Shown here piece by piece: positions 7,537-14,064 of a stretch of DNA of 15,094 nt. The notes beneath the pieces are model-generated. The model saw nothing but the letters and a program-made list of their open reading frames with translations. It did no database searches and was not told the origin of the DNA. Position 1 is the first letter of the stretch, and every line of letters begins with the position of its first letter. The position numbers and the translations under genes were made by a program. This DNA comes from Actinomycetes bacterium (GTDB lineage: Bacteria > Actinomycetota > Actinomycetes > Streptosporangiales > Streptosporangiaceae): assembly GCA_025964635.1 (NCBI GenBank), contig JAOPYP010000129.1, positions 1-15,094 of the forward strand, in the 5' to 3' direction.

Positions 7537-7551
7537 TCGGGTGTCACCCGA
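7537..7551. promoter_or_regulatory. perfect palindrome upstream of the MFS exporter, candidate operator
   Basis: TCGGGTG and CACCCGA flank a single central T, giving 7-base perfect arms. It lies 25 bases before the exporter start, within the expected promoter region. A short, tightly spaced palindrome is typical of dimeric repressor sites such as TetR or MarR. Confidence 0.5.
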
Positions 7552-7605
7552 CGCGACGGCTCAGAAAGGCACAGTTCAGCGGGCTCGGAGCCGCGCGGCG
7601 CGGGG

Positions 7606-8178
7606 TCAGGCGGAGACCCCGCACAGGTCGAGCAGCTTGCGGACGGTGGCGATGTTACGGGCCGTGCCCGCGCCGCGCACCGACATCGGCCGGCCCGCCC
7701 GGGTCAGCAGCGTGGCCAGCTCGCTGCGGCCGAAGCCGTCCGGGGTGTGCAGGAACAGGGCCTGGCCGACGTACTGGGCCGTGTCCCGGCTGCCCTTCTG
7801 CGCCGCCTGGTCCTGGGCTTCGGCCACGCTGGCTTTCATCTCCGCCGCCGGCGCGGCGGGCAGGAACACCACGTGCACGGCCCTGAGGTTCGGCTCATCC
7901 GGATACGGGTTATCCCGCGCGATCTGGGCCAGGTCCGCGCGGGACAGGACCAGGACCCGCGACCGCACGCCCGTTCGCTCCTCAACGGCTTTCTCGATAG
8001 CCGTGCCCAGCGCCACGGTGTCGGTCTCCGCGGTGCTGAAAACCACGTTGCCGCTCTGGATGTAGGTGGCCACGTCGGTGTGCCCGAGCGAGGTCATGAT
8101 CTCGCGCAGGTCCGCCATCGCGACCTTGTTGTGCCCGCCGAGGTTGATCCCGCGCAGCAGCGCGACGTGAGTAACCAC
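7606..8178 (-). CDS. DUF1697 domain-containing protein
   Basis: A 190-residue cytoplasmic protein of the DUF1697 family, whose biochemical role is unknown. The family opening is clear: THVALLRGINLGGHNKVAM, then LREIMTSLGHTDVATYIQSG and NVVFST, and the terminal VRGAGTARNIATVRKLLDL. The frame stays open far upstream (to 8754), but that part lies antisense to the Nudix gene and has no DUF1697 similarity. The start is therefore placed at GTG 8176-8178, which precedes the conserved THVALLRG. A minus-strand TATGGT box ends six bases before this GTG, so the mRNA is probably leaderless. The gene is divergent from the Nudix gene with only about 69 bp between them, and upstream of the exporter on the same strand. 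Confidence 0.88.
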   Translation of the reverse strand: MVTHVALLRGINLGGHNKVAMADLREIMTSLGHTDVATYIQSGNVVFSTAETDTVALGTAIEKAVEERTGVRSRVLVLSRADLAQIARDNPYPDEPNLRAVHVVFLPAAPAAEMKASVAEAQDQAAQKGSRDTAQYVGQALFLHTPDGFGRSELATLLTRAGRPMSVRGAGTARNIATVRKLLDLCGVSA

Positions 8179-8184
8179 CCGGCC

Positions 8185-8190
8185 ACCATA
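8185..8190 (-). promoter_or_regulatory. -10 box giving a leaderless DUF1697 mRNA
   Basis: Read on the minus strand, TATGGT is followed by six bases and then the GTG at 8178. With that spacing transcription would start at or next to the G of the start codon. No ribosome site is present, which fits a leaderless transcript. The -35 region is weak. Confidence 0.5.
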
Positions 8191-8234
8191 ACCAGCCGGG
8201 CACCTGCCCAAACAGCGCAGTACCGGAGCGGACC

Positions 8235-8240
8235 TAGAAT
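8235..8240 (+). promoter_or_regulatory. -10 box giving a leaderless Nudix mRNA
   Basis: TAGAAT is followed by seven bases and then GTG 8248-8250, again the leaderless spacing. The ATG at 8239 overlaps this box, so if the box is real, that ATG would not be transcribed. It stands about 45 bp from the opposing DUF1697 -10 box. Confidence 0.5.
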
Positions 8241-8247
8241 GCTCGGC

Positions 8248-8736
8248 GTGGCTGAACCCGATACGGCGCAGGACGCCCGGCTGCCCGAGCGGCACGCGGG
8301 CCGGGTGATCCTGCTCGACCCCGGTGACCGGGTGCTGCTGATGCGGTACGACGACTCGCTGCCCAACGGCCGTCACTGGACCACGCCCGGCGGCGGGCTC
8401 AACCCGGGCGAGGACTACCCGGCCGCCGCCGTCCGCGAGCTGGCCGAGGAGACCGGCTGGACCGACATCACGCTGGGCCGTGAGGTACTCCAGCGCAGCC
8501 TGACCATGGAGTATGGCGGCCGCCTCGTGCACCAGCACGAGCGTCAGTACCTGGCCCGGACCGACCATCCGGGCCGCCCGCTGGGCGATGTGGCGCAGAT
8601 GCACGCCGCCGACGGGATCGCCGCCTGGCGCTGGTGGACCCTGGCCGAGCTGGACTCGACGTCCGAGGTCATCTGGCCCGCGGAGCTTGCGGACGTGATC
8701 CGGAAGGTCTTGGGTGAGGAGCAGGCCCCCGGCTGA
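8248..8736 (+). CDS. Nudix hydrolase
   Basis: A 162-residue pyrophosphohydrolase that would cleave a nucleoside diphosphate linked to another group, using Mg2+ or Mn2+. The Nudix box GX5EX7REUXEEXGU is complete at residues 49-71: G49, E55, then RELAEETGW (63-71), with the catalytic glutamates in REL and EE. The upstream strand RVILLDPGDRVLLMRYD is typical of the fold. The start is taken as GTG 8248 because a TAGAAT -10 box ends seven bases before it. ATG 8239, with GGAG ten bases upstream, would add three residues. The PIG-L gene begins 38 bp downstream on the same strand, so the two may be cotranscribed. The substrate is not predictable from the sequence. Confidence 0.92.
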   Translation: MAEPDTAQDARLPERHAGRVILLDPGDRVLLMRYDDSLPNGRHWTTPGGGLNPGEDYPAAAVRELAEETGWTDITLGREVLQRSLTMEYGGRLVHQHERQYLARTDHPGRPLGDVAQMHAADGIAAWRWWTLAELDSTSEVIWPAELADVIRKVLGEEQAPG

Positions 8737-8774
8737 GTTGTCAGCGGGGCGCAAGCCACGGGAGGGGCGGGCCG

Positions 8775-9479
8775 ATGGAGCCCATGCCGGAGGACTGGAA
8801 CCGGGCCGTCGCGGTGGTCGCCCACCCGGACGACCTGGAGTACGGGGCGGCCGCCGCGGTGGCCCGGTGGACCAGCCAGGGCAAGCACGTCGCGTACCTG
8901 CTCGCTACCCGGGGCGAGGCCGGCATCCAGGGAATGGCCCCGGACGCGGTCGGGCCGCTGCGCGAGGAGGAGGAACGCCGCAGCGCCGCCGTGGTCGGCG
9001 TGCAGGAGGTGCGTTTCCTGGATCATCAGGACGGGCTGGTGGAGTATGGCCTGCCGCTGCGCCACGACCTGGCCGCCGTGCTGCGCGTTGAGCGTCCCGA
9101 CATCGTCATCACCATGAACTTCGACCTGACCTGGGGCGAGAGCGGGATGGTCAACCACGCGGACCACCGCGCGGTGGGGCTGGCTGTGCTGGACGGCGTC
9201 CGGGACGCCGCCAACCCCTGGGTGTTCACCGACGCCGGGGACGCCTGGGGCGGCGCCACCGAGGTCTACGTGGCCGGCGTCGCGGATCCCACCCACTATG
9301 TGGATGTCACCGACACGATCGGCGCGGGGGTCGACTCGCTGCGCGAGCACAAGGCCTACATCGACGGCCTGGGCCGCGATTTCGACCCGGACGAGTTCCT
9401 CCGGAACATGGCCGGCTACACCGGCATGGCGGCCGGCTGCGAGTACGCCGTGGGGTTGCGCCGGTATACCACGGGCTGA
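8775..9479 (+). CDS. PIG-L (LmbE-type) family zinc deacetylase
   Basis: A 234-residue protein of the PIG-L/LmbE family: zinc-dependent enzymes that remove N-acetyl groups from sugar amines, such as MshB and Mca in mycothiol metabolism. The metal motif AHPDDLE is at 16-22 near the N-terminus, and the third metal ligand is supplied by the later NHADHRAVG motif (127-135). TMNFDLTWGESG precedes it. The start ATG 8775 has GGAGGG eight bases upstream; a second ATG three codons in is also possible. The C-terminal half, with EHKAYIDGLGRDFDPDEFL, is as in the actinobacterial members. It is shorter than MshB or Mca (roughly 290 residues), so it is probably not those enzymes. The gene follows the Nudix gene by 38 bp. 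Confidence 0.9.
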   Translation: MEPMPEDWNRAVAVVAHPDDLEYGAAAAVARWTSQGKHVAYLLATRGEAGIQGMAPDAVGPLREEEERRSAAVVGVQEVRFLDHQDGLVEYGLPLRHDLAAVLRVERPDIVITMNFDLTWGESGMVNHADHRAVGLAVLDGVRDAANPWVFTDAGDAWGGATEVYVAGVADPTHYVDVTDTIGAGVDSLREHKAYIDGLGRDFDPDEFLRNMAGYTGMAAGCEYAVGLRRYTTG

Positions 9480-9512
9480 GGGTTTCGTCCGTCCTGCGTC
9501 TGGTAGCCGGGG

Positions 9513-9518
9513 TATGGT
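9513..9518 (+). promoter_or_regulatory. candidate -10 box for the LURP-one-related gene
   Basis: TATGGT matches TANNNT and is the same hexamer seen before the DUF1697 gene. Transcription would begin near 9526, leaving a short leader that includes GGGAGA (9533-9538). No -35 box is clear. Confidence 0.35.
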
Positions 9519-9542
9519 GCGCAGCCGGACCCGGGAGACAGC

Positions 9543-10040
9543 ATGCGTTACGCGGTACAGGAGAAGCTCTTCTCGATCGGTGACGACTTCTGGATCACCG
9601 ATGAGCACGGCGACAAGGCTTTCCTGGTGGACGGCAAGGTACTGCGGCTGCGGCCGACCCTGGAGATCAGGGACGCCGAGAGGCGCGTGCTGCTGACGGT
9701 GCGCAAGAAGCTCATCGCCGTGCACGAGACCATGGAGATCGAGCAGGGCGGTGAGCTGGTGGCCACCGTGCGCAAGGCGCTGATCTCGCCGCTGCATCAC
9801 CGCTCGGCCGTGGACCTGGCCGACGGCAGCCGGCTCGAGGTGGCCGGCAACATCCTGGATAAGGAGTTCGAGATCACGGCGGGCGGCCAGGTCCTGGCCC
9901 GGATCTCGCGGGCCTGGTTCCGGATCCGGGACACGTACGGCGTGGATGTGGCCCCGGGCCAGGACGACGTCCTGGTCCTGGCCATCGCCGTCGCGCTGGA
10001 CCGGATCCACCACAACGCGGAAGAGCGCGACCGGCAGTAA
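9543..10040 (+). CDS. LURP-one-related (YxjI-like, tubby/scramblase fold) protein
   Basis: A 165-residue protein of the LURP-one-related/YxjI family, which shares the beta-barrel fold of tubby and phospholipid scramblases. Its bacterial role is unknown. The pattern is clear from the start: RYAVQEKLFSIGDDFWITDE, AFLVDGKVLRLRPTLEIRD, LLTVRKKLIAVHETMEIE, and near the end ISRAWFRIRDTYGVDVAPGQ then DDVLVLAIAVALDRIHH, the single C-terminal helix of the barrel. The start ATG 9543 has GGGAG five bases upstream. There is no signal peptide or membrane segment apart from that central helix. The gene lies 63 bp after the PIG-L gene with a possible promoter of its own. Nothing in the context indicates a substrate. 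Confidence 0.87.
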   Translation: MRYAVQEKLFSIGDDFWITDEHGDKAFLVDGKVLRLRPTLEIRDAERRVLLTVRKKLIAVHETMEIEQGGELVATVRKALISPLHHRSAVDLADGSRLEVAGNILDKEFEITAGGQVLARISRAWFRIRDTYGVDVAPGQDDVLVLAIAVALDRIHHNAEERDRQ

Positions 10041-10097
10041 CCCTGGGCTGGTCACCCGGGCGGGTCACGACCGGCTGCACGGGCTCGTTCCGCGTAC

Positions 10098-10132
10098 ATG
10101 CCTTGACAGTTATATGCCTGCTGAGGCATTCT
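10098..10132 (+). promoter_or_regulatory. ArsR-gene promoter with embedded palindromic operator
   Basis: A consensus -35 TTGACA (10103-10108) is followed 18 bases later by CATTCT (10127-10132), and the ATG comes seven bases after that, so the transcript is probably leaderless. Between and over the boxes lies the perfect palindrome ATGCCT-GCTG-AGGCAT (10114-10129). A third half-site ATGCCT is at 10098-10103, touching the -35. This is the layout expected for autorepression by the ArsR protein encoded next to it. Confidence 0.7.
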
Positions 10133-10139
10133 ATCGGGC

Positions 10140-10478
10140 ATGAGCACGGTGTTCGGGGTGCTGGCCGAGCCGCGGCGGCGCCGGATCCTCGACCTGGTCC
10201 GGGACGGCGAGCGGTCGGTGGGGGAACTCGTCGACGCCCTGTCGATGAGCCAGCCCGCGGTGTCCAAGCACCTGCGGGTGCTGCGTGAGGCCGGGCTGGT
10301 CGAAGCCCGGGTGGACGAGCAGCGGCGGCTGTACCGGCTGCGGCCGGAGCCGCTGCGCGAACTCGACGCCTGGCTGGCCCCGTACCGCTGGGCCTGGGAC
10401 GCCAGCCTCGATCGCCTGGAGACCCACCTCGGCGGGATGGCCCGCCACGAACCCGAGACTAGTCAGGAGGACAACTGA
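10140..10478 (+). CDS. ArsR/SmtB-family winged-helix regulator
   Basis: A 112-residue dimeric DNA-binding repressor of the ArsR class. The winged helix covers about residues 5-68: VFGVLAEPRRRRILDLV, then SVGELVDALSMSQPAVSKHL (26-45, the helix-turn-helix with recognition helix SQPAVSKHLRVLREAGLV) and a wing VDEQRRLYRL. There are no cysteines, and no ArsR CxC or SmtB metal-site pattern can be seen, so sensing of a metal by known sites is unlikely. The start ATG 10140 directly follows the promoter, consistent with a leaderless mRNA. The stop overlaps the next start by one base (TGATG), giving translational coupling to the SRPBCC gene. ArsR-SRPBCC pairs are a recurrent arrangement in actinomycetes. 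Confidence 0.93.
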   Translation: MSTVFGVLAEPRRRRILDLVRDGERSVGELVDALSMSQPAVSKHLRVLREAGLVEARVDEQRRLYRLRPEPLRELDAWLAPYRWAWDASLDRLETHLGGMARHEPETSQEDN

Positions 10479-10990
10479 TGAAGGGCACCCTGGAGCAGGC
10501 CGGCCCGCGCTGGCGGCTGCGTTTCACACGGGAGCTGGATCACCCGGTACCGCGGGTCTGGGAAGCGGTCACCGAGCCCGGGCACCTGGAGGCCTGGTTC
10601 CCGCAGCGGATCACCGGCGACTGGGTGGTGGGCACCCCGCTCACCTTCTCCGACCCGCAGGGCCGCGGCCCCGAATTCGACGGCGAGGTGCTCGCCTGCG
10701 AGCCGCCGTCGCTGCTGGAGTTCAGCTGGGGCCCGGACGTGATCCGGCTGGAGATCGCCGCCCGCGGTGAGGGCAGCACCCTCACCTTGCTGGATACGTT
10801 CGACGAGCTCGGCAAGGCGGCCCGGGACGCGGCGGGCTGGCACGTGTGCCTGGAAGCACTGGCCCGTCATCTGGACGGGACCGGCTCGCCGCCGGCGAAC
10901 CTGTGGCGCGAGATCCATCCGGGCTACGTGAGCTCGTTCGGGCCGGAAGCCTCGGCGACCGGGGTGCCCGCGGGGTATGAGCCTGGGTGA
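10478..10990 (+). CDS. SRPBCC (AHSA1-like/START superfamily) domain protein
   Basis: A 170-residue protein with the helix-grip fold of the SRPBCC/AHSA1 family, which offers a hydrophobic ligand pocket. The pattern RFTRELDHPVPRVWEAVTEP, then LEAWFPQRITGDW, EVLACEPPSLLEFSWG and STLTLLDTFDELGKAARDA with GWHVCLEALARHLDG is typical of the activator-of-Hsp90-like subgroup in bacteria. The start ATG 10478 overlaps the ArsR stop, with AGGAGG (10465-10470) seven bases upstream. The product is probably cytoplasmic, and its expression is tied to ArsR. The ligand is unknown. Its stop TGA 10988-10990 overlaps an upstream GTG (10987) of the YbaK frame. Confidence 0.9.
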   Translation: MKGTLEQAGPRWRLRFTRELDHPVPRVWEAVTEPGHLEAWFPQRITGDWVVGTPLTFSDPQGRGPEFDGEVLACEPPSLLEFSWGPDVIRLEIAARGEGSTLTLLDTFDELGKAARDAAGWHVCLEALARHLDGTGSPPANLWREIHPGYVSSFGPEASATGVPAGYEPG

Positions 10991-11005
10991 CCAGCGGGCG
11001 GCGTC

Positions 11006-11011
11006 TAGAGT
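11006..11011 (+). promoter_or_regulatory. -10 box before the YbaK-type gene, leaderless spacing
   Basis: TAGAGT is followed by eight bases and then GTG 11020-11022. This spacing matches the Nudix and DUF1697 starts in the same window. It argues for the GTG at 11020 over the one at 10987. Confidence 0.45.
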
Positions 11012-11019
11012 GGCTGACC

Positions 11020-11505
11020 GTGGCAGGACGTGGCACCCCGGCGACCGCGCTGCTGGCTAAGCAGCGCATCGCGCACACTGTGCACGCCTACGACCACGAC
11101 CCGCGCCGGGCCGGCTACGGCCAGGAGGCCAGCGACGCCCTTGGCGTCGAGCCGGAGCGGGTGTTCAAGACCCTGGTCGCGCAGGTGGACGGCGCACTGA
11201 CGGTCGGCGTGGTCCCGGTGGGCAGCCGGCTCGATCTCAAGGCGCTGGCCGGGGCGGCGGGCGGGCGGAAAGCGGCCATGGCCGACCCCGCCGAGGCGGA
11301 GCGGGCCACCGGCTACGTGGTCGGCGGAATCTCCCCGCTCGGGCAGCGCAAGCGGCTGCCCGTGGTGATCGACGCCTCGGCGCTGGGGTTCGGCACCATC
11401 TTCTGCAGCGGGGGCCGCCGCGGGCTCGAAATCGAGATCGCTCCCGGGGACCTGGTCCAGGCGGTGCAGGCCACCGTGGCCGGCATCGCCCAGCCCCCGG
11501 CGTAA
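11020..11505 (+). CDS. ybaK: YbaK/ProX-family aminoacyl-tRNA deacylase, probably Cys-tRNA(Pro)
   Basis: A 161-residue cytoplasmic enzyme that hydrolyses misacylated Cys-tRNA(Pro). It is a stand-alone relative of the editing insertion in prolyl-tRNA synthetase. Family hallmarks are TPATALLAKQRIAHTVHAYD (6-25), VEPERVFKTLVAQVDG (43-58, with the conserved Lys in FKTL at 50), and the loop VGGISPLGQRKRLPVVID that shapes the tRNA-binding pocket. The start is placed at GTG 11020 because family members begin only a few residues before TPA and a TAGAGT box lies eight bases upstream. GTG 10987 overlaps the preceding stop and would add 11 residues with no similarity, but could be used by coupling. Its partner enzyme proS is about 5 kb away. 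Confidence 0.9.
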   Translation: MAGRGTPATALLAKQRIAHTVHAYDHDPRRAGYGQEASDALGVEPERVFKTLVAQVDGALTVGVVPVGSRLDLKALAGAAGGRKAAMADPAEAERATGYVVGGISPLGQRKRLPVVIDASALGFGTIFCSGGRRGLEIEIAPGDLVQAVQATVAGIAQPPA

Positions 11506-11605
11506 GCACGGCCGGCATCACCCCGCCCTCCGGCCCGGCGCGTGATCGGTGACAGTTGGGAATCGACCGACCACGCGCCGACGCGGACGGCTCAGCGTGG
11601 AAGCG

Positions 11606-11618
11606 AGCAGGACCTGCT
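11606..11618. promoter_or_regulatory. short palindrome upstream of the first reductase gene
   Basis: AGCAGG-A-CCTGCT is perfect with one central base. A further AGCAGG half-site stands at 11622-11627. It lies about 150 bases before the reductase ATG, in a 260-bp gap with no gene. It may be an operator, but a 6-base arm in GC-rich DNA can occur by chance. Confidence 0.35.
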
Positions 11619-11640
11619 GGAAGCAGGCTGACCTGGGGAT

Positions 11641-11660
11641 GCGATCTCAGCGATCTCAGC
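11641..11660. repeat. 9-bp tandem repeat in the 11506-11765 gap
   Basis: The unit GCGATCTCA occurs twice in tandem with a further GC. Its role is unknown, and it may be random slippage. The rest of this 260-bp gap shows no gene. It holds the palindrome at 11606 and the ribosome site GAGGAGA just before 11766. Confidence 0.5.
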
Positions 11661-11765
11661 AGTTCTCATCAAGTAATTCCGCGGGCAGTGTCGGATTGGG
11701 GTAGCGGTGTTCGTAGCAGGGGTGAGCGGCGCCCACACCGATCAACCGCACTCGAGGAGAACGAC

Positions 11766-12341
11766 ATGACCGCTACCTACACCTTCGACGTCTTTTCCAG
11801 CCTCGATGGCTACGGCGCCCACAGCGGCAACTGGGGCGGCTACTGGGGCAAGCAAGGCCCCGAACTGCTCGACCACCGTCTCGCCTTGTACGACCAGGAG
11901 CAGCGGATGGTCTTCGGGGCCAACACGTATCGGGCGCACGCGCAGATGCTGGCCTCGAGCACCGAGGAGTCCGAGGCCCGTGACCCATGGGTCACCCGGA
12001 TGAGGAACCTGCCGGCAACGGTGGTGTCGACCACACTGGAAGAACCCCTTGACTGGCCGGACGCGACCGTCGTGAGCGGCGACGCCGTCGACATCGTCTC
12101 CCGGCTCAAGGAGGAGTCCGAGGTGCCGTTGCGCTCGCACGGCAGCCTGTCGCTGAACCGGGCGCTGATGGCCGCCGGCCTGGTCGACCGCGTCCAGGTG
12201 ACACTCTTCCCCGTCATCACCGGTCAGACCGGGCTGGACCCGCTCTTCCAGGGTGCGCCCGACTTCGACCTCGAGCTGATCGAGAACCGGACGCTCGATG
12301 GCAACACCCAAGAGCTCATCTACCGGCCCACCCTCCATTGA
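11766..12341 (+). CDS. dihydrofolate reductase family protein (RibD C-terminal type), copy 1
   Basis: A 191-residue single-domain protein of the RibD-C/DHFR-like superfamily, members of which reduce pterin-like or other compounds with NADPH. Visible features are FDVFSSLDGYGAH at the N-terminus, the loop MVFGANTYRAHAQ, TVVSTTLEEPLDWPDATVV, and near the C-terminus GSLSLNRALMAAGLVDRVQV followed by LFPVITGQTGLDPLF. The start ATG 11766 has GAGGAGA five bases upstream; the frame opens earlier (11556) but that extension has no similarity. The true reaction is unknown. The protein is unlikely to be the housekeeping DHFR. It precedes an AraC regulator, and a second reductase follows that regulator. 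Confidence 0.85.
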   Translation: MTATYTFDVFSSLDGYGAHSGNWGGYWGKQGPELLDHRLALYDQEQRMVFGANTYRAHAQMLASSTEESEARDPWVTRMRNLPATVVSTTLEEPLDWPDATVVSGDAVDIVSRLKEESEVPLRSHGSLSLNRALMAAGLVDRVQVTLFPVITGQTGLDPLFQGAPDFDLELIENRTLDGNTQELIYRPTLH

Positions 12342-12346
12342 CCTGT

Positions 12347-12367
12347 ACGGATTCGAAGAAGATCCGT
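12347..12367 (+). terminator. hairpin after the first reductase
   Basis: ACGGAT (12347-12352) and ATCCGT (12362-12367) are perfect arms around a 9-base loop, beginning five bases after the TGA. A second small hairpin follows at 12384-12399 (TGCCGG/CCGGCA). There is no T-run. The remaining 130 bp up to the AraC gene show no clear promoter. Confidence 0.4.
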
Positions 12368-12535
12368 CATGCCTCCATGCTTGTGCCGGGGAGCCGGCAA
12401 CGCGGCGTGTTGACGTGGGACGAGTAGCGAGTCCTGGCGGCGCCTAGGTCCGAGCGTGCGCACTCATCCGCTCTGTAACCCACCAGTCGTTCAACCTCCA
12501 TCGCGAAATGAACCCTCGTCGGCCACCATGAGTAC

Positions 12536-13378
12536 GTGGACTACATCGGCCGCGCGCCGGCTCCGCCGCTCGACCGGTTCATCGACGACATCTACTGCCT
12601 GACGGGGGTCCCCCGCCACCGGCGGCTGAACGTTCCCCCGATGCCTTCGGCACACCTTCTCATCAATCTGGCCGGGCCCATCCGCCTGTACGATTCTGAC
12701 CCCGCAGTGCCGCCCGCAGTGTTCACGGATGGCTGGTTTATGGGTGTGTGGACCAGGCGCTTCCTCATCGAGTACCAAACCCCCGTGCGGGTTGTCGGGG
12801 TGCATTTCAAGCCGTGGGGGATCTCGCCGTTCGTCGACATGCCGTCGTCGGAGCTGCGGAACCGATGGCTGCCAGTCGACGCGGTTTGGGAACGGTCGTT
12901 GGACCGGATGCACGATCGGATCGCCAGTGCCACGTCGACCGGCGAGATCCTGCAGATTCTCGAGGATGAGTTGCGATCTCGGCTTGTCCCGGCACCGTCG
13001 CGCGGCCTCGAGTTGGTCGACCATATGGCCGGGCGCCTGGAGGCATCCTGGGGTGCGGTCTCGGTCGGGGCGCTGAGTGACAGCGCCGGGGTCAGCGGTA
13101 ACCATCTGGCCACTCAGTTCAAGTACCACCTCGGAGTCACCCCGAAGCGAGTGGCGCGGATCTACCGCTTCGCGCGACTGATCCTCTCCGTCGACGCCCT
13201 GCATCCGGTCGACTGGTCGCAGCTCGCCGAGGCCGCGGGCTACTTCGACCAAGCCCACTTCAGCAAGGAGTTCAAGGACTTCACCGGCCACACCCCGACT
13301 GCGTACCTGACACTTCGGCGCCGGTTCCCCGCCGAGAAGGGGTTCCCGCCGGATAACGGCCCGATGCCAGCCGATTGA
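12536..13378 (+). CDS. AraC-family transcriptional regulator
   Basis: A 280-residue regulator with the DNA-binding domain at the C-terminus. The first helix-turn-helix is at about 176-200 (VSVGALSDSAGVSGNHLATQ) and the second at 228-258, with the family signature GYFDQAHFSKEFKDFTGHTP (235-254). The N-terminal region (about 1-110) fits the effector module of the DUF6597 type, for example MPSAHLLINLAG and VRVVGVHFKPWGISPF. The start GTG 12536 is the only in-frame choice after the TGA at 12509, and it has no visible ribosome site, so expression could be weak or leaderless. The gene sits between two reductase genes on the same strand. Its codon use carries more A/T-ending codons than the first two thirds of the window. 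Confidence 0.9.
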   Translation: MDYIGRAPAPPLDRFIDDIYCLTGVPRHRRLNVPPMPSAHLLINLAGPIRLYDSDPAVPPAVFTDGWFMGVWTRRFLIEYQTPVRVVGVHFKPWGISPFVDMPSSELRNRWLPVDAVWERSLDRMHDRIASATSTGEILQILEDELRSRLVPAPSRGLELVDHMAGRLEASWGAVSVGALSDSAGVSGNHLATQFKYHLGVTPKRVARIYRFARLILSVDALHPVDWSQLAEAAGYFDQAHFSKEFKDFTGHTPTAYLTLRRRFPAEKGFPPDNGPMPAD

Positions 13379-13452
13379 TTTTCTACAAGACCCGGGGGCG
13401 CTGGGGGCGACAAGATCGGGGGCGAATGCGCAGAGAGGCGGAAGGAGAACCT

Positions 13453-14064
13453 GTGGGCTTGGTGATCATGCACAACGTGATGTCGGTCGATGGCTTCATC
13501 GCCGACGAGAACGACGACGTCGGGCCACTCCACGAGTGGTATTTCAGCGGGGACACCCTGATCAGCGAAGGCAGGGACCAGAAGTACGACCATTCCGAGG
13601 CGGGAGTTGGCTTCAAGGTCTCAAGCACCTCGGCGGAATACGTCCGGCCCATGTGGGAGGCGATCGGCGCCATCGTGATGGGCCGCCACCTATTCGACTT
13701 GGTGAACGGCTGGGAGGGTCAGCCGCCCGCAGGCGACCACGTGGTCGTGGTGTCCCACCGGCCCAAGCCCGAGGGCTGGCACCCTGAGGCGTCCTACCAT
13801 TTCGTCGATGACGTGACCGTTGCCATCGCCAAGGCCCAGGACCTGGCAGGCGACCGAACCGTCAGCGTGAACGCCGGGGACGTCGGCAGCCAGATCCTGG
13901 CGGCCGGACTCGTGGACGAGGTGGCGATGGACGTGGTGCCGGTGGTTTTCGGGTTGGGCAAACGCTACTTCGGCAACATCGAAGGCCAGCACCTGCTCGA
14001 GGATCCCCACGTGGTCATACAGGGCGACCGGGTGCTACACCTGCGGTACAAGGTGCGTCGCTAG
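13453..14064 (+). CDS. dihydrofolate reductase family protein (RibD C-terminal type), copy 2
   Basis: A 203-residue RibD-C/DHFR-like protein. It shows IMHNVMSVDGFIADEND near the N-terminus, AIVMGRHLFDLVNGW (75-89), a strand VVVVSHRPKPEGW, and SVNAGDVGSQILAAGLVDEV then DVVPVVFGLGKRYF near the end, the usual NADPH-fold pattern. It is clearly divergent from copy 1 rather than a recent duplicate. The start GTG 13453 has AAGGAG with seven bases of spacing; ATG 13426 in the same frame has no ribosome site. It follows the AraC gene by 74 bp. The substrate is not known. Three GGGGGCG repeats (13394-13424) lie in that gap. Confidence 0.85.
   Translation: MGLVIMHNVMSVDGFIADENDDVGPLHEWYFSGDTLISEGRDQKYDHSEAGVGFKVSSTSAEYVRPMWEAIGAIVMGRHLFDLVNGWEGQPPAGDHVVVVSHRPKPEGWHPEASYHFVDDVTVAIAKAQDLAGDRTVSVNAGDVGSQILAAGLVDEVAMDVVPVVFGLGKRYFGNIEGQHLLEDPHVVIQGDRVLHLRYKVRR

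Noticed and set aside
8179..8754. N-terminal extension of the DUF1697 frame (would give 382 residues)
   Set aside because: The extension is antisense to the Nudix gene, has no family similarity, and the conserved N-terminus of DUF1697 begins right at the GTG at 8178.
8544..10055. 503-residue open frame on the minus strand opposite Nudix, PIG-L and LURP-one genes
   Set aside because: No recognisable domain and spans three well-supported genes on the plus strand; a GC-bias shadow.
11556..11765. 70-residue extension of the first reductase
   Set aside because: No similarity to the family, looser codons, and a strong ribosome site precedes the ATG at 11766.
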